A DNA stretch of 64,000 nt, taken from NCBI GenBank assembly GCA_026419785.1, contig JAODTK010005840.1:62001-126000 (forward strand), given 5' to 3'. The translations under genes and the position numbers were made by a program. Below the pieces are notes generated by a model. It made no database searches, was not told where the DNA came from, and saw only the letters and a list, made by a program, of their open reading frames with translations. Positions 47,528-59,989 of this stretch are shown one piece after another. Numbering within the stretch: position 1 is the first letter of the stretch; each line of letters starts with the position of its first letter. Source of the stretch: Sclerodactyla briareus. Taxonomy: Eukaryota; Echinodermata; Holothuroidea; Dendrochirotida; Sclerodactylidae.

Positions 47528-49586
47528 TGGATTTCTGCTTCTCTTGTAATTTGGTCTGTAGAACTAAGCATCTTTCGAAATAGCTGGGTGTGCCTCTCGA
47601 ATGCTCCTCAAATAGCAAGATTCTACCCATTTTTTTGAAAAGCATCAGTTTTTACAGGAAACTATGGACAGCATACTGGTTCTCTCAATTCCTTCCTAAA
47701 TTGCTACACAAGTGTCCGTCACTTTTTCAAACACTGGAACCCGGACTTCTCGTATAGAGCATCAGACTCGCAGCTGGTCAATCCAAGTTTTGATTTGAAA
47801 TTTGCAGGTCAGATATCTGTAGAGACCAGCAGGGTCCTGTTGTAAGCATCAGCAAGAGAAAGAAACAATCCAAATTGAAACAGAAAGGCTTGGGAAAGGA
47901 TCCGTCTATTATTTGCAGGGGTTAAGTATAGAAAAGTGAAACTGGAGGAACGATGTTTATCCATAGGCTGGGTACAAAACCTTCATTGCTGGAGTAATAA
48001 CCCGCTCACTCAATCATTTTCAGCCACATGCCACCTAGCCAAATCTACCCGCCGCTTCTAATCGTCCGGCCGAATCCGGGCAAGTGACCAGCTGACCCCA
48101 TGACTCCCTGAGGTACCACAGAGCTGTGCCAACCATGATCTGTTGTGGATACTAGCAACCATCCCAGTGCAACTAACTAGAAAGGCACTGCTTGCAGGCT
48201 GCTGTTAGCTAAACGAGGAAGGTTGGCAATGTTGAAATTGAAATGTTGTACTTGCAGTTATAAATGAGGGATATGAGTTTGATCAACTAAGAGTGCGGGT
48301 ATTTTCAATTTATTGTTCCAAGAGCACTATTCAAAATACACAGAATTTTGGCAGCAACATTATGGATCAAAATTCTCCACCAGATGCCCCAATTTGCATC
48401 AATCTATAGAATAATTACTGAGAATGAAATGCCTGAAGGTCACTGCTTTTCACAGCTCAGCAAAGATGAGTGATCAGAGTCAATCACTGTGGTGAGTTAG
48501 ACAATCTGCTGCTAAACATGAAAAAAATTTGACAATGAAAAATATAGATAATGAAATATTTCTTTTGCAAGGGACTGAAAAACAAAATCAGAGAAGTAAT
48601 GAGTATCTGTCATTTAGTAAGCCATTTGAGAAAAAGTGTCATTCCAGTCGACCAGATTTAACTCAAATTTGTTGTGAAATTGGCTTTTCTAGGAAAAAGA
48701 GGAGCAATTATTCCAAAAAAATGCACTAAGTTTGATGAACATTGATAAAAAACTGTTTACCTTCAGGGAAAATAATAACTACACACCAGTATGCTGGTTA
48801 AAACGCAGAACATGTATATCCCATATTCGATCAATCAGTGGGGGGGGGGGGGGACAATGACAATCCCATTTGACATCGGAAGAGTTTCCAGACCACAATG
48901 ACACATTCACAGAGTTTTGTTCAAATCCAACAAGGTTTGGAAAAATCCCATGAATTATGCCAAAAATTTGACCTTGGATTGACTCTTTTTGATGATTTGG
49001 GACCAAATGTAATCCCAAAACATACACAGTATCTCTACATGGACAAGAAAAAATTGCCTTAACTTACATAAAAGGACTTTGGAAGGACCATGAAATGGAT
49101 CTCCTAATTTTGTCAAGACCAGATGAGCCTTACATCTACTAAGTTTCGTTGAAATCCGACAAACTTCAAAAGTCACAAAAATATGCAAATAGCGGGGTCT
49201 TACTCTAGCCTATTTGTGATGATGACCAGTCGAACCCATTCGAGGTCCTCGCTATATGGCGGACATTTATGGAACCAAGTTTCAGCTTCAATCGAACAAA
49301 AGCTGTTGTTGCCAAGAACAGAATAGGACAGAGCCAGAACCAGATATTCCAAGTCAGGAGTGTCGCTTATTTCATTTTTTTTTAGCTCAAACCAGCTATT
49401 GCGGTTGGGTTGTGAGCTGTTGTGAATTCCACCCATTCATCTATCTATAATTCCTGGGTCCACATTTGACTTTGGGTTCACCACCAATTGCATTCAGGCT
49501 GCCAATGATCAATATTCGATGATGTTGACCAAAAGTGAACATGATGATCATTGACCACTAGGACACTTCTGACCCTGGAAGGGTCA

Positions 49587-49599
49587 AGGTCAAAGGTCA
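49587..49599 (+). promoter_or_regulatory. perfect DR1 nuclear-receptor half-site pair
   Basis: The sequence AGGTCAAAGGTCA is two consensus AGGTCA half-sites with one spacer base, the preferred motif of HNF4/RXR/COUP-type receptors. It is embedded in a repeat that also has AGGTCAAAGGTTA at about 49888-49900. Binding is not shown by sequence alone. Confidence 0.35.
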
Positions 49600-50175
49600 T
49601 GAAGCATCAACAATTGGCCATTTTGTTCACCCTACAAAATGTTATTTCTACCCAAAAAAAGCATAGATGGTCTTGAAACTCAGTCATGTTCATTGGGTAG
49701 CGCCCTTTCTAGATTGTACACAGATTTTGGATGAGACGTTATATAATGCCATTAGAGTTAAAACAGTAACATCGGGTGGAAAGAAACTATCATTAGGCCT
49801 CTAACAGTTCATACTTTGATGAATGTGGGACCGAACTGGAACCAAAGTTCATTGACCCCTTGGGACCAATCTAACCTTGTTAAGGCCAAGGTCAAAGGTT
49901 AATAAAGCGGAAATAAAGGGGGCTATTTGTTTAAATTACAACAATGCATTTCTGCTATTGAAGAGGATTGGCCTGTTCTCAAATTGGCATTCTAATTTCT
50001 CTCAAAAAGTGCTTCTCCAGGACATGTTCACAAATTACATGTCATCATGTTATCTGAGGTAGTTTAAGGTGGACTATTCCATGGACAAAGAGGGGCATTA
50101 TTTCCCATTGATCCTTTTCAGTCTCCCATGAATCACTCGGAGATCTGACCTCGCAATCTGGCTGTACTGCATGCC

Positions 50176-50332
50176 GCGTTCTTTCGGATCTCGTATATAC
50201 TGTACATACCAGGTATTTAGAGCGGAACAAAAAACCAGGGGGAGTGTTATGCGTCACATAACCTTTGAGAGCACTTGCGGTTTGCATTCACTATATCTGG
50301 TAATTACCAACGTCACAACTTCGAAAGAACGC
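50176..50332. mobile_element. MITE with GCGTTCTTTCG ends, copy 2
   Basis: The left end GCGTTCTTTCGGATCTCGTATA-like and right end ACTTCGAAAGAACGC form inverted repeats. Internal blocks match the copy at 21455-21611, including 'ggtaattaccaa' next to the right end. About 157 bases long, non-coding. Confidence 0.65.
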
Positions 50333-53300
50333 ACCATACTGACATGCAATACAGACGTACGTACGTACACGTACACGGCCGGATGCGACCAATTCTTCGC
50401 GTCAGCCAGTCACTCGAAGTGACCCTTTATATCCTCTCGTTCCCGCAATAATCCATGGAAATACTCCTTCTCTAGTTGAAATTGTAGTACAGAATGAATA
50501 AATACGAATATGCAGAAGTTTCATGAAAGATCGGGAGCGATAGATTCTTGAACACACAGATGTGGAGTGCAATTTGCAAGGCGAAGTTGAGGCGAGGGGT
50601 TTCGTTCTTCGTAGCATTGAACGTTTAAGCCTATCTAATACTGTTAAGTACTAGTCCTAAGTAGGACCTATTATACAGCACAAGTCAACGTATCCTACGA
50701 TAACGTTAAAATCTGGACTCTGAAAACATTTGAAAATCATCAGATAATGAAACGGGCATGTAGGTTGGTTGATACAAACCATTTCACCAAAGCGTCGAAT
50801 CATGTTTTTGCAAGAAGTCTTCAGATATTCACTTTCTGATCTAGGCCAAGTGTGGTCCTGTACAAAATCATAGCAAGCACAGTAGCTTAGGCCTACTGCT
50901 GGCTACCCTTTGTGTAAGTTTTGGGAATGAATAGAGCCATTGGAAATTCTCATTTTTATTTCCAATTATTCACTCAAAATCCAATTTTGCCTGGAAAGAA
51001 CATTCATATGGCCCAAAAAATGTTGCAGTTGAAGGATTTCTTCGCCCTTCGGCGACTGTCACGTACTATGGGATGGAAGCAGGAACTAGGCATGGGTCCA
51101 TTATCCCGTGGGGGGCATGTACCACCACTGTTTAGTGTAACTTGTGTATTCAGTAGTTCGCAATGCACTCCATTGAAGAGTCAGGGAGACCACCTTGGGC
51201 TAAGATGAGCTGTTTTTGAGATTGGTATTAGGAGTGAGGTCAGGGATTAGGAGTGGGTTGAAAGGTACGGTAGGTTTAGATGTTTCGTAGCAACAGATTT
51301 GTGATTGAAATCGCAATTGAATCTGGACTCTACTCCTAGGCTCATTCCATGACAACGTGAACACTAATTTAATACATCCAATACACATGAGTACACATTT
51401 CAGTATGCAAATCATGCCGTTTTTGTTTTGCATGAACTGCCAAACTTTTTAGCAGGATTTCTTTGAAACGGGTGATGCAATTTTGATGATGAAATTTCGT
51501 ACTAGTATCAGGGTGGGTGGACAAACCTGAATTAGTTCTTGGGCACACAAAACTCACTATAAAGGGGTGGGTAATTGGTCCTATTTCAAATATTCATTGT
51601 TTAAGCGTCGTTAGCAAGATTACGATGATGAACTGCTATGGTGATCTGGTTTGGAACATAGGTGAAGTGAGGCGTCGAGAACTGATCAGATTGCAGCGTA
51701 AAAAAGTAAGTAGCTGTCTTAATTGCATAATTTATGCAAAATCATGAAAGGTTTTGGTTGGATTCAATGAAAACTGGTGGGTATTGCTTTACTTCAGTTC
51801 CAAATTTTTATCATGGATTCTGGTGGTAAAGGGGGGGTAGGGGAATAACATACTGTCATATTGCATAAGTTATGCTGAATGCTAAAGTTTGCCCGCATTC
51901 CCATGTGAAACTTTGAGGTATGGCTTATCCTACCTTACCAAACATATTGAATGAGACTGAAAGTCTTTTCAGTTAGTCATTTGCATAGTTCATAAGCTTG
52001 ATGTGTATGGTTTACCTTCAGTTCCATTTTTTTTTTTTTTTACATTGACTAGAGGCACTGTGGTTATCATGTGTTGTATAATTTTTCAATTCATGTAAAT
52101 GTTCAAGATGGTAAGATTCCCATGAAATGTGTAGAGTGTGTGGGTTCTACCAATTGGTGAGTCCTGACATATATATTGAAATGAAAAAAATGGGTCAATG
52201 AAAGTTGATATTGAGTCTAATTTTGCTAAGTCAGTCAGACAATTTCAGTATATTTCCACAAACTTGTAGAAAGCAGTAGGTTAACCAAGGCTAAACACCA
52301 CAAAAGAAAGAAATGTTGGGCCATATGCCAACAACCGTTTCAGCCAAGTTAACCCATCAAGATAACCTGTATCCATGGATGTTGACCAACCACGGCTGGA
52401 TGTTTTGGCCGGCTGCCTTAAATATAACCAACATACTCCTGATATTCATTCCCTGATGCCGCGCCGGCTAATGCAATACTGTGTGACCCAGTGCTAGTTC
52501 TAACCATAGAACGTCAAGATTCTCGATACGGACGCCACCTAATAAGGAAGGCCAAGCAGGGTGTATTTGAGCCCCAAAAATTGTCACAGGACTTTCAAAG
52601 GACTAATTTATTAACATTTTTTTCTCTAAACTCAGGTGTTTGAGTCTGAGGTGCTGAAATAATAATAATGGAACCACATCGAGGATAGGTCAAATCAAAA
52701 GAACTAAAGATCCAAACACCATTCACATACGTCATCATGCTTTTGTTGATCATTCTGAAGTGAAATATTATGAGAGTTCTTGAGTTGAGCTACAGCACCG
52801 TGGGTGCTCTTGTTTCTTCATTACATAGGTAATGTTACAACGGCCTTATAAAGATCTTACAGACTTGTTTGGGATTGCACAGAATTTTCTCATCCCACTC
52901 ACCGGATGGGTCCCTACAGAATGGCAACCGCTCTGAACAGGAATGGGAGGGGGAGCGAACTTGCTCTATCCTAATATTGCATCGATCGCTTCGCCCTCAG
53001 AATTAAAGACAAACTGCAGGCAGGCAGGCTTTGGATACCAACAGAGGTTACATCGCGGGAGACCGGAAAACTATCCTTAGGTCCAAAGCCCCATTTCAAT
53101 CGATGGTCCTATGTGAGTTGTGGCCTGGGAGAAATGGAGCCCCCATTCAATGTGACGATGTTGGCCATCTATACAGAAAATTTGGGAGATCCTAATTGGA
53201 CAAACAACGCATGACGTCACACTCGAAAACTCGGGAAGTATGTATTTCAGGTTTCATTCTGTTGCATGAGTCAAAGTTCCTTGTCTTACTTCAAGTAACC

Positions 53301-54639
53301 ATGAACACCTACCTATCCACACAGAATTGGCATAGCCAGAGTGGGGGCATGGCCCCCCAATCGCGAATTCCATCCATTTTTTTTTTTTCACATAATACAA
53401 AAACATTTGGAACTTTGCGGCGTATCTTTCATCAGTTTCATGGTTAGATCGCTCGAATCTCCTCTACAGCCCAATTTTTTGGTCAATATCTTCAGAACAG
53501 TGTGGCAGAAAATTTCGCCGCGCCAGTAGTATCAGTTATTACAGGTTTTTTTTTACCATTTGGAGTTGCGGCCAAGTTTCTTTAGGATCATAGAAAAAGA
53601 CATTGGCATACGAGGGGTTGCGTAGTAGATAAACCTCCGAAACATTTATTTGTCATTATGTTGGTTCCCGATGTCGCATTCCCAGTCAGATTGCTTGCAT
53701 AAGTCAAATTGTTTGGTCAATATCCAACCAACATAGCGGAGTGCAAGGGAGGAGGGCATAAGCCCTTCCCAGTTCGGGCAAAAAACAGTAGCAAAATGAT
53801 TGGTTTGAAAAACCCCTCCCAGAATATTGAATTGACGGCCGTAGACTATAGGAGGATATCATAGATGATATCCAAGCACTGCGCAAAAAATAGCGTGTCT
53901 TGCAGCAGTATTTAGGAGTAGCCGTGGAGTTTTTGTTGTCTGCTTTAATACAAACCGATAATACTATTTTGAGATCGGGCGCAAATTAGTTTTGTTAATA
54001 TTAAATTGTTGATCCTGTGGCTATAGCATCCTGGGTACATCCCTAGCCAGCTGAGGTGTCATGGCATAGAGGAGGGAGCGTAGACACCCTCAAATCATAC
54101 CAAGGAAGGTTGATTATTTGGCCAAATGTGGGGGGACGAAAAGGTTAAAAAATGACACCGGATTATCAGGCAGAAGAAAAAGAAAATACGCGAAAATGAT
54201 CAAAACTCAGACAAAGGCGAAATTCTGAAGAATTTAAATCAAAACAAGCAATTTTTCGCGCGTTTTGCGGGCGGTAGTACTCCATCATGCGTCTTTCAAG
54301 ATTTGGGGAACCAATTTCTAATTTTCCTGCCCCCTTCTGCCCCCACCCCCCACAAAAAATGGAAGAGTCCTTACGCCTATATGATCTGAAGCCACGTGAA
54401 ATGAGAAAATTTGACCACTTCCCAAGAACATAGTTTGTTTTGTATAGAAAAATCTTCAATTGATGGCAAATGTTGAACCCGATTTCATCTGAGGGTTCCA
54501 AAAAATGCAAAAATTTCCAATTTCAAAAAAAGCCCCTAGACCCCTCCCCCTTGCCACCCCAATCAAATTCCTGCTGCGCCAGTTGCACTACAGCAATCCC
54601 TTCCATAGCCTGCTAAATATCTTTTCGCAATGAAAATAA

Positions 54640-54860
54640 TGTGGAGTATTCAATAGAAACAAAAATTGTTTGCAGAGATGTGCAGGGTTATGACATCATT
54701 TATTATGCACAATATACAATGCACCACTTTCAAGGACTAACTCTGTAACTTGGTAACTGAAAGTCGTATGATCTTCGGGTTTGGACTGCACGCAGCAAGT
54801 TTTTTCTCCATCTAATATATTAGCCTCTTCATAATATTCCTGCATAGTCCTTTAAAAAAG
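54640..54860 (-). mobile_element. fragment related to the AAGGACAACTGCAGG element
   Basis: In reverse complement it starts TTTAAAGGACTATGCAGGAA and continues 'gaagaggctaatatattag', matching the left end of the 43348-43943 element. The remainder diverges. Confidence 0.4.
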
Positions 54861-55139
54861 CGAGTGAGACAACTTTTTCTGTCTACATGAATAATACTAT
54901 ACCAATCCTTGAGTGAGCTCGCTTCATCATACTGGTGGGCCATGGATGACGCACCATCTCTTCATGTGGCTCAAGGGAGGTTGGGCACTGCGTGTGCTAC
55001 TGTATATGGGTTAACTACAGATAAGGCTTCAGAACTGACCATGTCTCTTTTGATGAGTGCAGAATGAATTGGGGTAAGGCCAATAAAAAAAACAAAGATA
55101 GTTTTTTCCGTCCTAATTCGCGAAAGTTTGGGGCATGAG

Positions 55140-55220
55140 GGCCTGCCTTTTTTTTTGGTTCTTTTTTTTTTTTTGGTTTTTTTTTTTTTTGTGTTTTTTT
55201 TTTTGTTTTTTTTTTTGGGC
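55140..55220 (+). repeat. T-rich low-complexity tract
   Basis: Runs of 8 to 13 T are broken by GG or single G, C over about 80 bases, with a further T tract at 55300-55316. The Lys-rich ORF on the minus strand across it is a composition artefact. Confidence 0.8.
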
Positions 55221-55659
55221 ATCCAGAGTCCCGAATACCCATATTTAGTACTGTATTCGCGGTGGCAGGCAGTTCTGGAAATGAGCATGAGGCTTCTCTT
55301 TTTCTTTTTTTTTTTCCCCTGAGTTACCCCTAGTGCCAAAAGCCATCCCAAAATGTTCCTTTAATAGTTTGGCCATGGCATCATAGTAAGCTTTTTCCTG
55401 TAAAAAAAATTAACAATACAAACCATATTTTGAAGAAGTTATCACGGTGAAGTTGTCAAAACAAAAAGAAATTTGAACCATTATCTAAAAAAAGGCGGGG
55501 GGGGCCAGGGACGAGAACTGCGTTTTGTTTTACTCTTGGCATAATAGGCATTCATCATTTTTCCCCAAGGTTTTTAAATAAACGGGTGCATATATTTTTC
55601 TCTATGATCACATCATCCCGAAGACCAGGTAGTGGCACAGCTTCATAATATCATGGTTT

Positions 55660-57840
55660 TTTTTAGCTCAAACCAGCTTGGCTGGTTGAGCTATTGGAAT
55701 ATGCATGTCCAATCTATCTATCTACATCTATATATATATCTATCTCTCTCATCTATCTGTCTGTCTAGCTATCTATCCATCGCAGTGTGTTTACAATTGC
55801 TTTTTTGTCCCCAAAAAAAAAAAAAAAAAAACAGTCATTCTGTGATGATGTCGACCAAACTTTGACACAATGTTTTATTGACCCATGGACATCTTCGACC
55901 TTGTGAAGGTCCAGGTCAAAGTCACTTAAAGGGGCAGTATTGCCATTGTTGTGAAATTTTCAAATGTATCTCCTCCTATAATTTGGTGGACAGTGCTGAT
56001 GTTTGGTCTAAGGATGTCTAACGCGCTACCTTCGGGTGTTCAGGAATTTTTGTCCAAGGTCCCATTTGGGCCCGAGGTCCATTTTGTGAAATTTCACACA
56101 ATATACTTTAAATGCATCTTCTCCCACAAGATTCAATGATGTTCTTCAAAGTACTGTATGGTCCTTGGGTGAGGGCCATAGGGGGTGTTTTCCGGAATTT
56201 TGGATTCGAGGCCATTTTGGGCCCTTGGCCCATTATATGAAATACGCAAAATTTTGTATCTCCTACAATTTTGTTGCACCGTGCTGATGTTCGTCATATG
56301 GTGGTCTAATAGCTGTACCTCCGGGGCGCCCCGGGATTTAGGTCACAGGGCCCAGTGTGGCCCTGGGGCCTGTTCATATGGAATTACGATTACGCAAAAT
56401 GCTAAACTCCTCTTACAATTCAGTGCACATGCTGACTTCGGTCATAAGATAGTTTTATCAGCCGTACATTTGGGGTGTTTAGGAATTTTGGTCTAAGGTC
56501 CCACTTGGCCCGTGGGCCATTTTATGATTTTCACACAATGGTACTTGAAATTCATCTCCTCCCACAAAATTCAATTGATGTTCTCCAAAGTTACATGTCA
56601 CGGTCCTTGGATAGAGGGCCATTGGAGTGTTTCGGGAATTCTGTGTTCACGCCCAGTTTGGGCCCTATGGCCCATCATATGAAATAACTCAAAATCTGTA
56701 ACCACCTCCTCCTACAAATTTCGTTGCACAGTGCTCATGTTCAGTCATAATGGTGGTCAGTTGCCATGGGCCCAGTACTGTAGTTCCAAGGCCAGTGTGG
56801 GCCCTGGTGGCCATCATGTGGAATACGCAAAATGCTTCTCTTCTTAACGATTTTGGTGCCCAGTGCTGACATTGGGTCCATAATGATGTCTAACAGCTTT
56901 ACCTTTGGGGTGTTTACCAGGAATTTTTGGTCCATGTTCCTACTTGAGCCCATAGGCCTATTTCATGAAATTTCCACAATGGTACTTGAAATGATTCTCC
57001 TCCCACAAGCTTCAATTGATTTTCTTCAAACTAAATGTCATGTCCTTGGTAAAGGGCAATTGGGATTTGGAATTTTTGATGAGGAGACAATTGGACTATA
57101 TCCGCAAGATGCCATGACAATGATACTAAGCAAGCAAGAAACTCGAAATTTCGGAATTGTGTGTAGTTATAATCACATGTCTAAAGCACAGGAGCATTTT
57201 GGTGGTGAGATGGTAACATCAAACTTCACCTGCTCCCCCCTCCAATGCCCTTTTGGACCGCCTCCCCTACCCAGAGTATTGGAGGGGAGAGGTCAGCCGT
57301 TATCGAGCCTCCGAACCAGTTCTTTTCCCTTGGGGTGTTCAGGAATTTTTTGGGTCTAGTCCTCACTTGAACCCTATTGCCCATTTCATGAAATTTCACC
57401 AATGTACTTAAATGCATCTCCTCCCACAAGCTTCAATATTTCTCTTCAACATCCTACATGTAATGGTCCCTTGGGTAAGGGCCATTGGGAATTTGGGGAC
57501 CCTAGGGCCCAATATATGGAATACTCAAAATCTTGTATCTCTCCACCAATTCTGGGTTCTATGTGTACATATGCGTTGTTCAGTCATAATTATGGTCCAA
57601 TAACTGACCGTTCAGGGTGCCCAGGATTGATTTTAGGACCCAGAACAACCCCAGTGTCACTGTGGCCCCTGTGCTCATGTGTGAATATTTATATTGACTG
57701 CTAACAGTGCTACCGACATCCTTCAGGTCCATGTGAAGATCATGTTCAAAAGTCGTAAAAGGGCACAATGGGCCATTGTTCAAAACTGCCTACAAAATTG
57801 GTAGCATTCGTCTCGGTACATTTGTGCGGTTTGAGCTAAC
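55660..57840. repeat. tandem array, unit about 435 bp, four copies, with flanking repeat ends
   Basis: The block 'ggtgttcaggaatttt-ggtc-aaggtccca' recurs near 56035, 56474, 56907 and 57337, a spacing of 430-439 bases. Each unit also holds 'catctcctcccacaa-attcaat', 'ggtccttgg-tagagggcc' and 'atgaaatac-caaaat'. The left flank has TTTAGCTCAAACCAGC and a (ATCT)n tract; the right flank has 'ggtttgagctaacagcacc', a motif also seen near 49376 and 52790. The array may therefore sit inside a larger element. Confidence 0.75.
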
Positions 57841-57861
57841 AGCACCATTGGTTCTCTAGTT

Positions 57862-59987
57862 GTCTCGCCTGAATGAAATTCAGGAAGAGACTTAGTGATC
57901 ATTGTGGCGTTGTGTGGGTGTATGTCACACTTCTTGTTAGCAGATTTCTCACAAACCCCCGTGGAGGCCGATTATGACGAAATTTTGTGTGTAGCACCGG
58001 GTTTGGTGTACACTATCTGATTAGATTTTGTGCAGCCAAGTCATTGGGAGAGTCAATCAAAACGTGAAGTTGGGGGTCACTGGAGGTCATTTAATGTGTC
58101 CAATTTGCATATTTTATGTCAATTTCCTGCAAGTTTGTTGGTTTCCAAAACTTGGTAGATGTATCCACCTTTGAATCCTGATCAGTCTGAAGGTACAGCT
58201 GTGGGTCAGTAAGGTCATTGTATGTTGCCTAATTCGCATAATATATTCCAATTTCCTACTGGGTAAGAATTTCGCCCAACTGGTAGGTGGTTGGTTCCGT
58301 TAACCTTTTCTGGGGATCTACGTTGTTTGGATGTTCAGACTTTTATTGTAAGGTTCCATCATATCATAGCTTTTGTTAGAATAAACGCACTGAGGAACAG
58401 AGTAAAGGGGAGGGGAGACCATAGGGCGTCCTGTGACAATTGGTGGCTTTTATAGGAGCGGTGTGTGGTGTGTGTATGTCACACTCTTCCTTCTCTCCTT
58501 CGTGTTAGCAGGTTCTCTCACAAAGCGTGGGGCCGATTATGACAAATTTGTGCGTAACACAACGCGGGGTTGGTTGAAAACGATCTGATTAGGTTTTTGG
58601 CAACAAAGTCATTGATTAATTGGGGTAATTATTGTGTAAGCTCGTTAGCAAGATTACGCAAGAACCGTATTGTGCACAGTGATGTAGTTTGGTATGTCGG
58701 ACCTGTATGACAGTTGATGAACTGATAGATTTTCAGCCTAAAATATGCTCATCAAGTTGTCTAATTTATGAGAATTTCTCAAGCTGTCGGATTTTTCACG
58801 AAAACTTGGTTGATGTGGTCTACCATTGTTCCAGATAAAATTTAAAAGTGAATCGGGTCACTGGAGGTCATTTATGTGTCCTAATTTGCATATTTATGCA
58901 ATTCCTGAAAGTTGTTGGATTCCCACAAACTTGGTAGATGTGATCCACTTTGATCCTGATCATTCTGAAGGTACAGCTGGGGGTCAGTAGAGGTCATTGT
59001 ATGTGGCCTATTCGATAATATATTGCCAATGTCCTACTTGGTAAGAATTTCGCCAAACTCGGTAGGTATGATCCGGTAACATTTTCTGGATCTGACTTGT
59101 TTGAGGTTTCATAATTTGATGGAATTCCATCATGTAAGCCTTTTGTTAGAAGAAGCCTGAAGAATGATTAAACCATAGCTCGGTACATTGTGCGCTGTTA
59201 TAAGCTGCCACAAGCAAACCCTCTCTTACCCAACCATTTGATTATGTTGATTAGACCTACAAAAAATAAACTGTAACCTTTTTTTCCCCCCTTCTTCTTG
59301 CCCGGGGATGCATGCCCAACACCCCCCCCCCCGGATGTGCCTGGACTGCACTATTTTCACTTACTTTGTGTATACAATTCTAATTTGCATAATGACTTGA
59401 ATAGACCGCTTCCCTCTTACTGACAGCCCAAGTAACTTTATAGGTGCTTGCAGGGTCAGAGCTAAGCCCATCAATCTGTCATCACCTATGTTAGTTTATT
59501 CAAGGCCTGGTAACTTGGCAAATGGTCTGTGACTGTGTGCTATAAGAGTTCAAAATAGGCAATGTGGAAGGTTTCCTAAAGATCTATTTTGGGACAGTCC
59601 TGACTGCGGTGGGGATAGTTTGTTGGTGTGTGTGGGAGGCGTGGGAGGGGGCAGTCCTGGCTGCTTGGAATGAAAGGCAATGAATAATGGAGGAAATTTT
59701 TGATTTTAAATGAAAAGAAGCCCATGCTGCTAGGGGATCTAACATTTCAAGTTGAAATTTTGGGTCAAAGAAGTGAGTTGACTGAGCGATAATTTGGGTA
59801 TTTATTTGGAGAGAAGCAGTGGGTGGGCGGCATGAAGAAAAAAAACACTCTTATCGGGTCAGTTTATTTTAGTATTTTCATGTGTTAGATGTGAACATAT
59901 GTGTCGTTGAAATTACGATGGTCTGCATGAACAAGTTGGTTTTTGGTAGTGAATAATAGAAACCACCTATCGCGCAATCAGGGAGAC
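57862..59987 (-). mobile_element. inverted copy of the CAGGCGAGAC family with internal duplication
   Basis: In plus orientation it starts GTCTCGCCTGAATGAAATTC and ends GCGCAATCAGGGAGAC. That is the family read backwards, with both terminal repeats present. The blocks 'gccgattatgac', 'ggaggtcatt-atgtg' and 'gaaggtacagctg' each occur twice (for example near 57968 and 58531), so the right half is duplicated. The C-rich internal stretch appears at 59287-59333. Confidence 0.65.
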
Positions 59988-59989
59988 AC

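Larger units (their letters stand above)
47530..55640. other. gene-free repeat-rich stretch
   Basis: It contains fragments of elements with 'aaattatgcaaa' and 'aaggtcaaaggtca' blocks, the MITE at 50.2 kb, and a fragment at 54.6 kb. No coding exon could be supported on either strand. Confidence 0.5.

Noticed and set aside
54971..55351. Lys-rich ORF on the minus strand
   Set aside because: It is produced by poly-T/G low-complexity sequence on the plus strand.
56832..57359. 175-codon plus-strand ORF
   Set aside because: It crosses two units of the ~435-bp tandem array, and the frame is not preserved between units.
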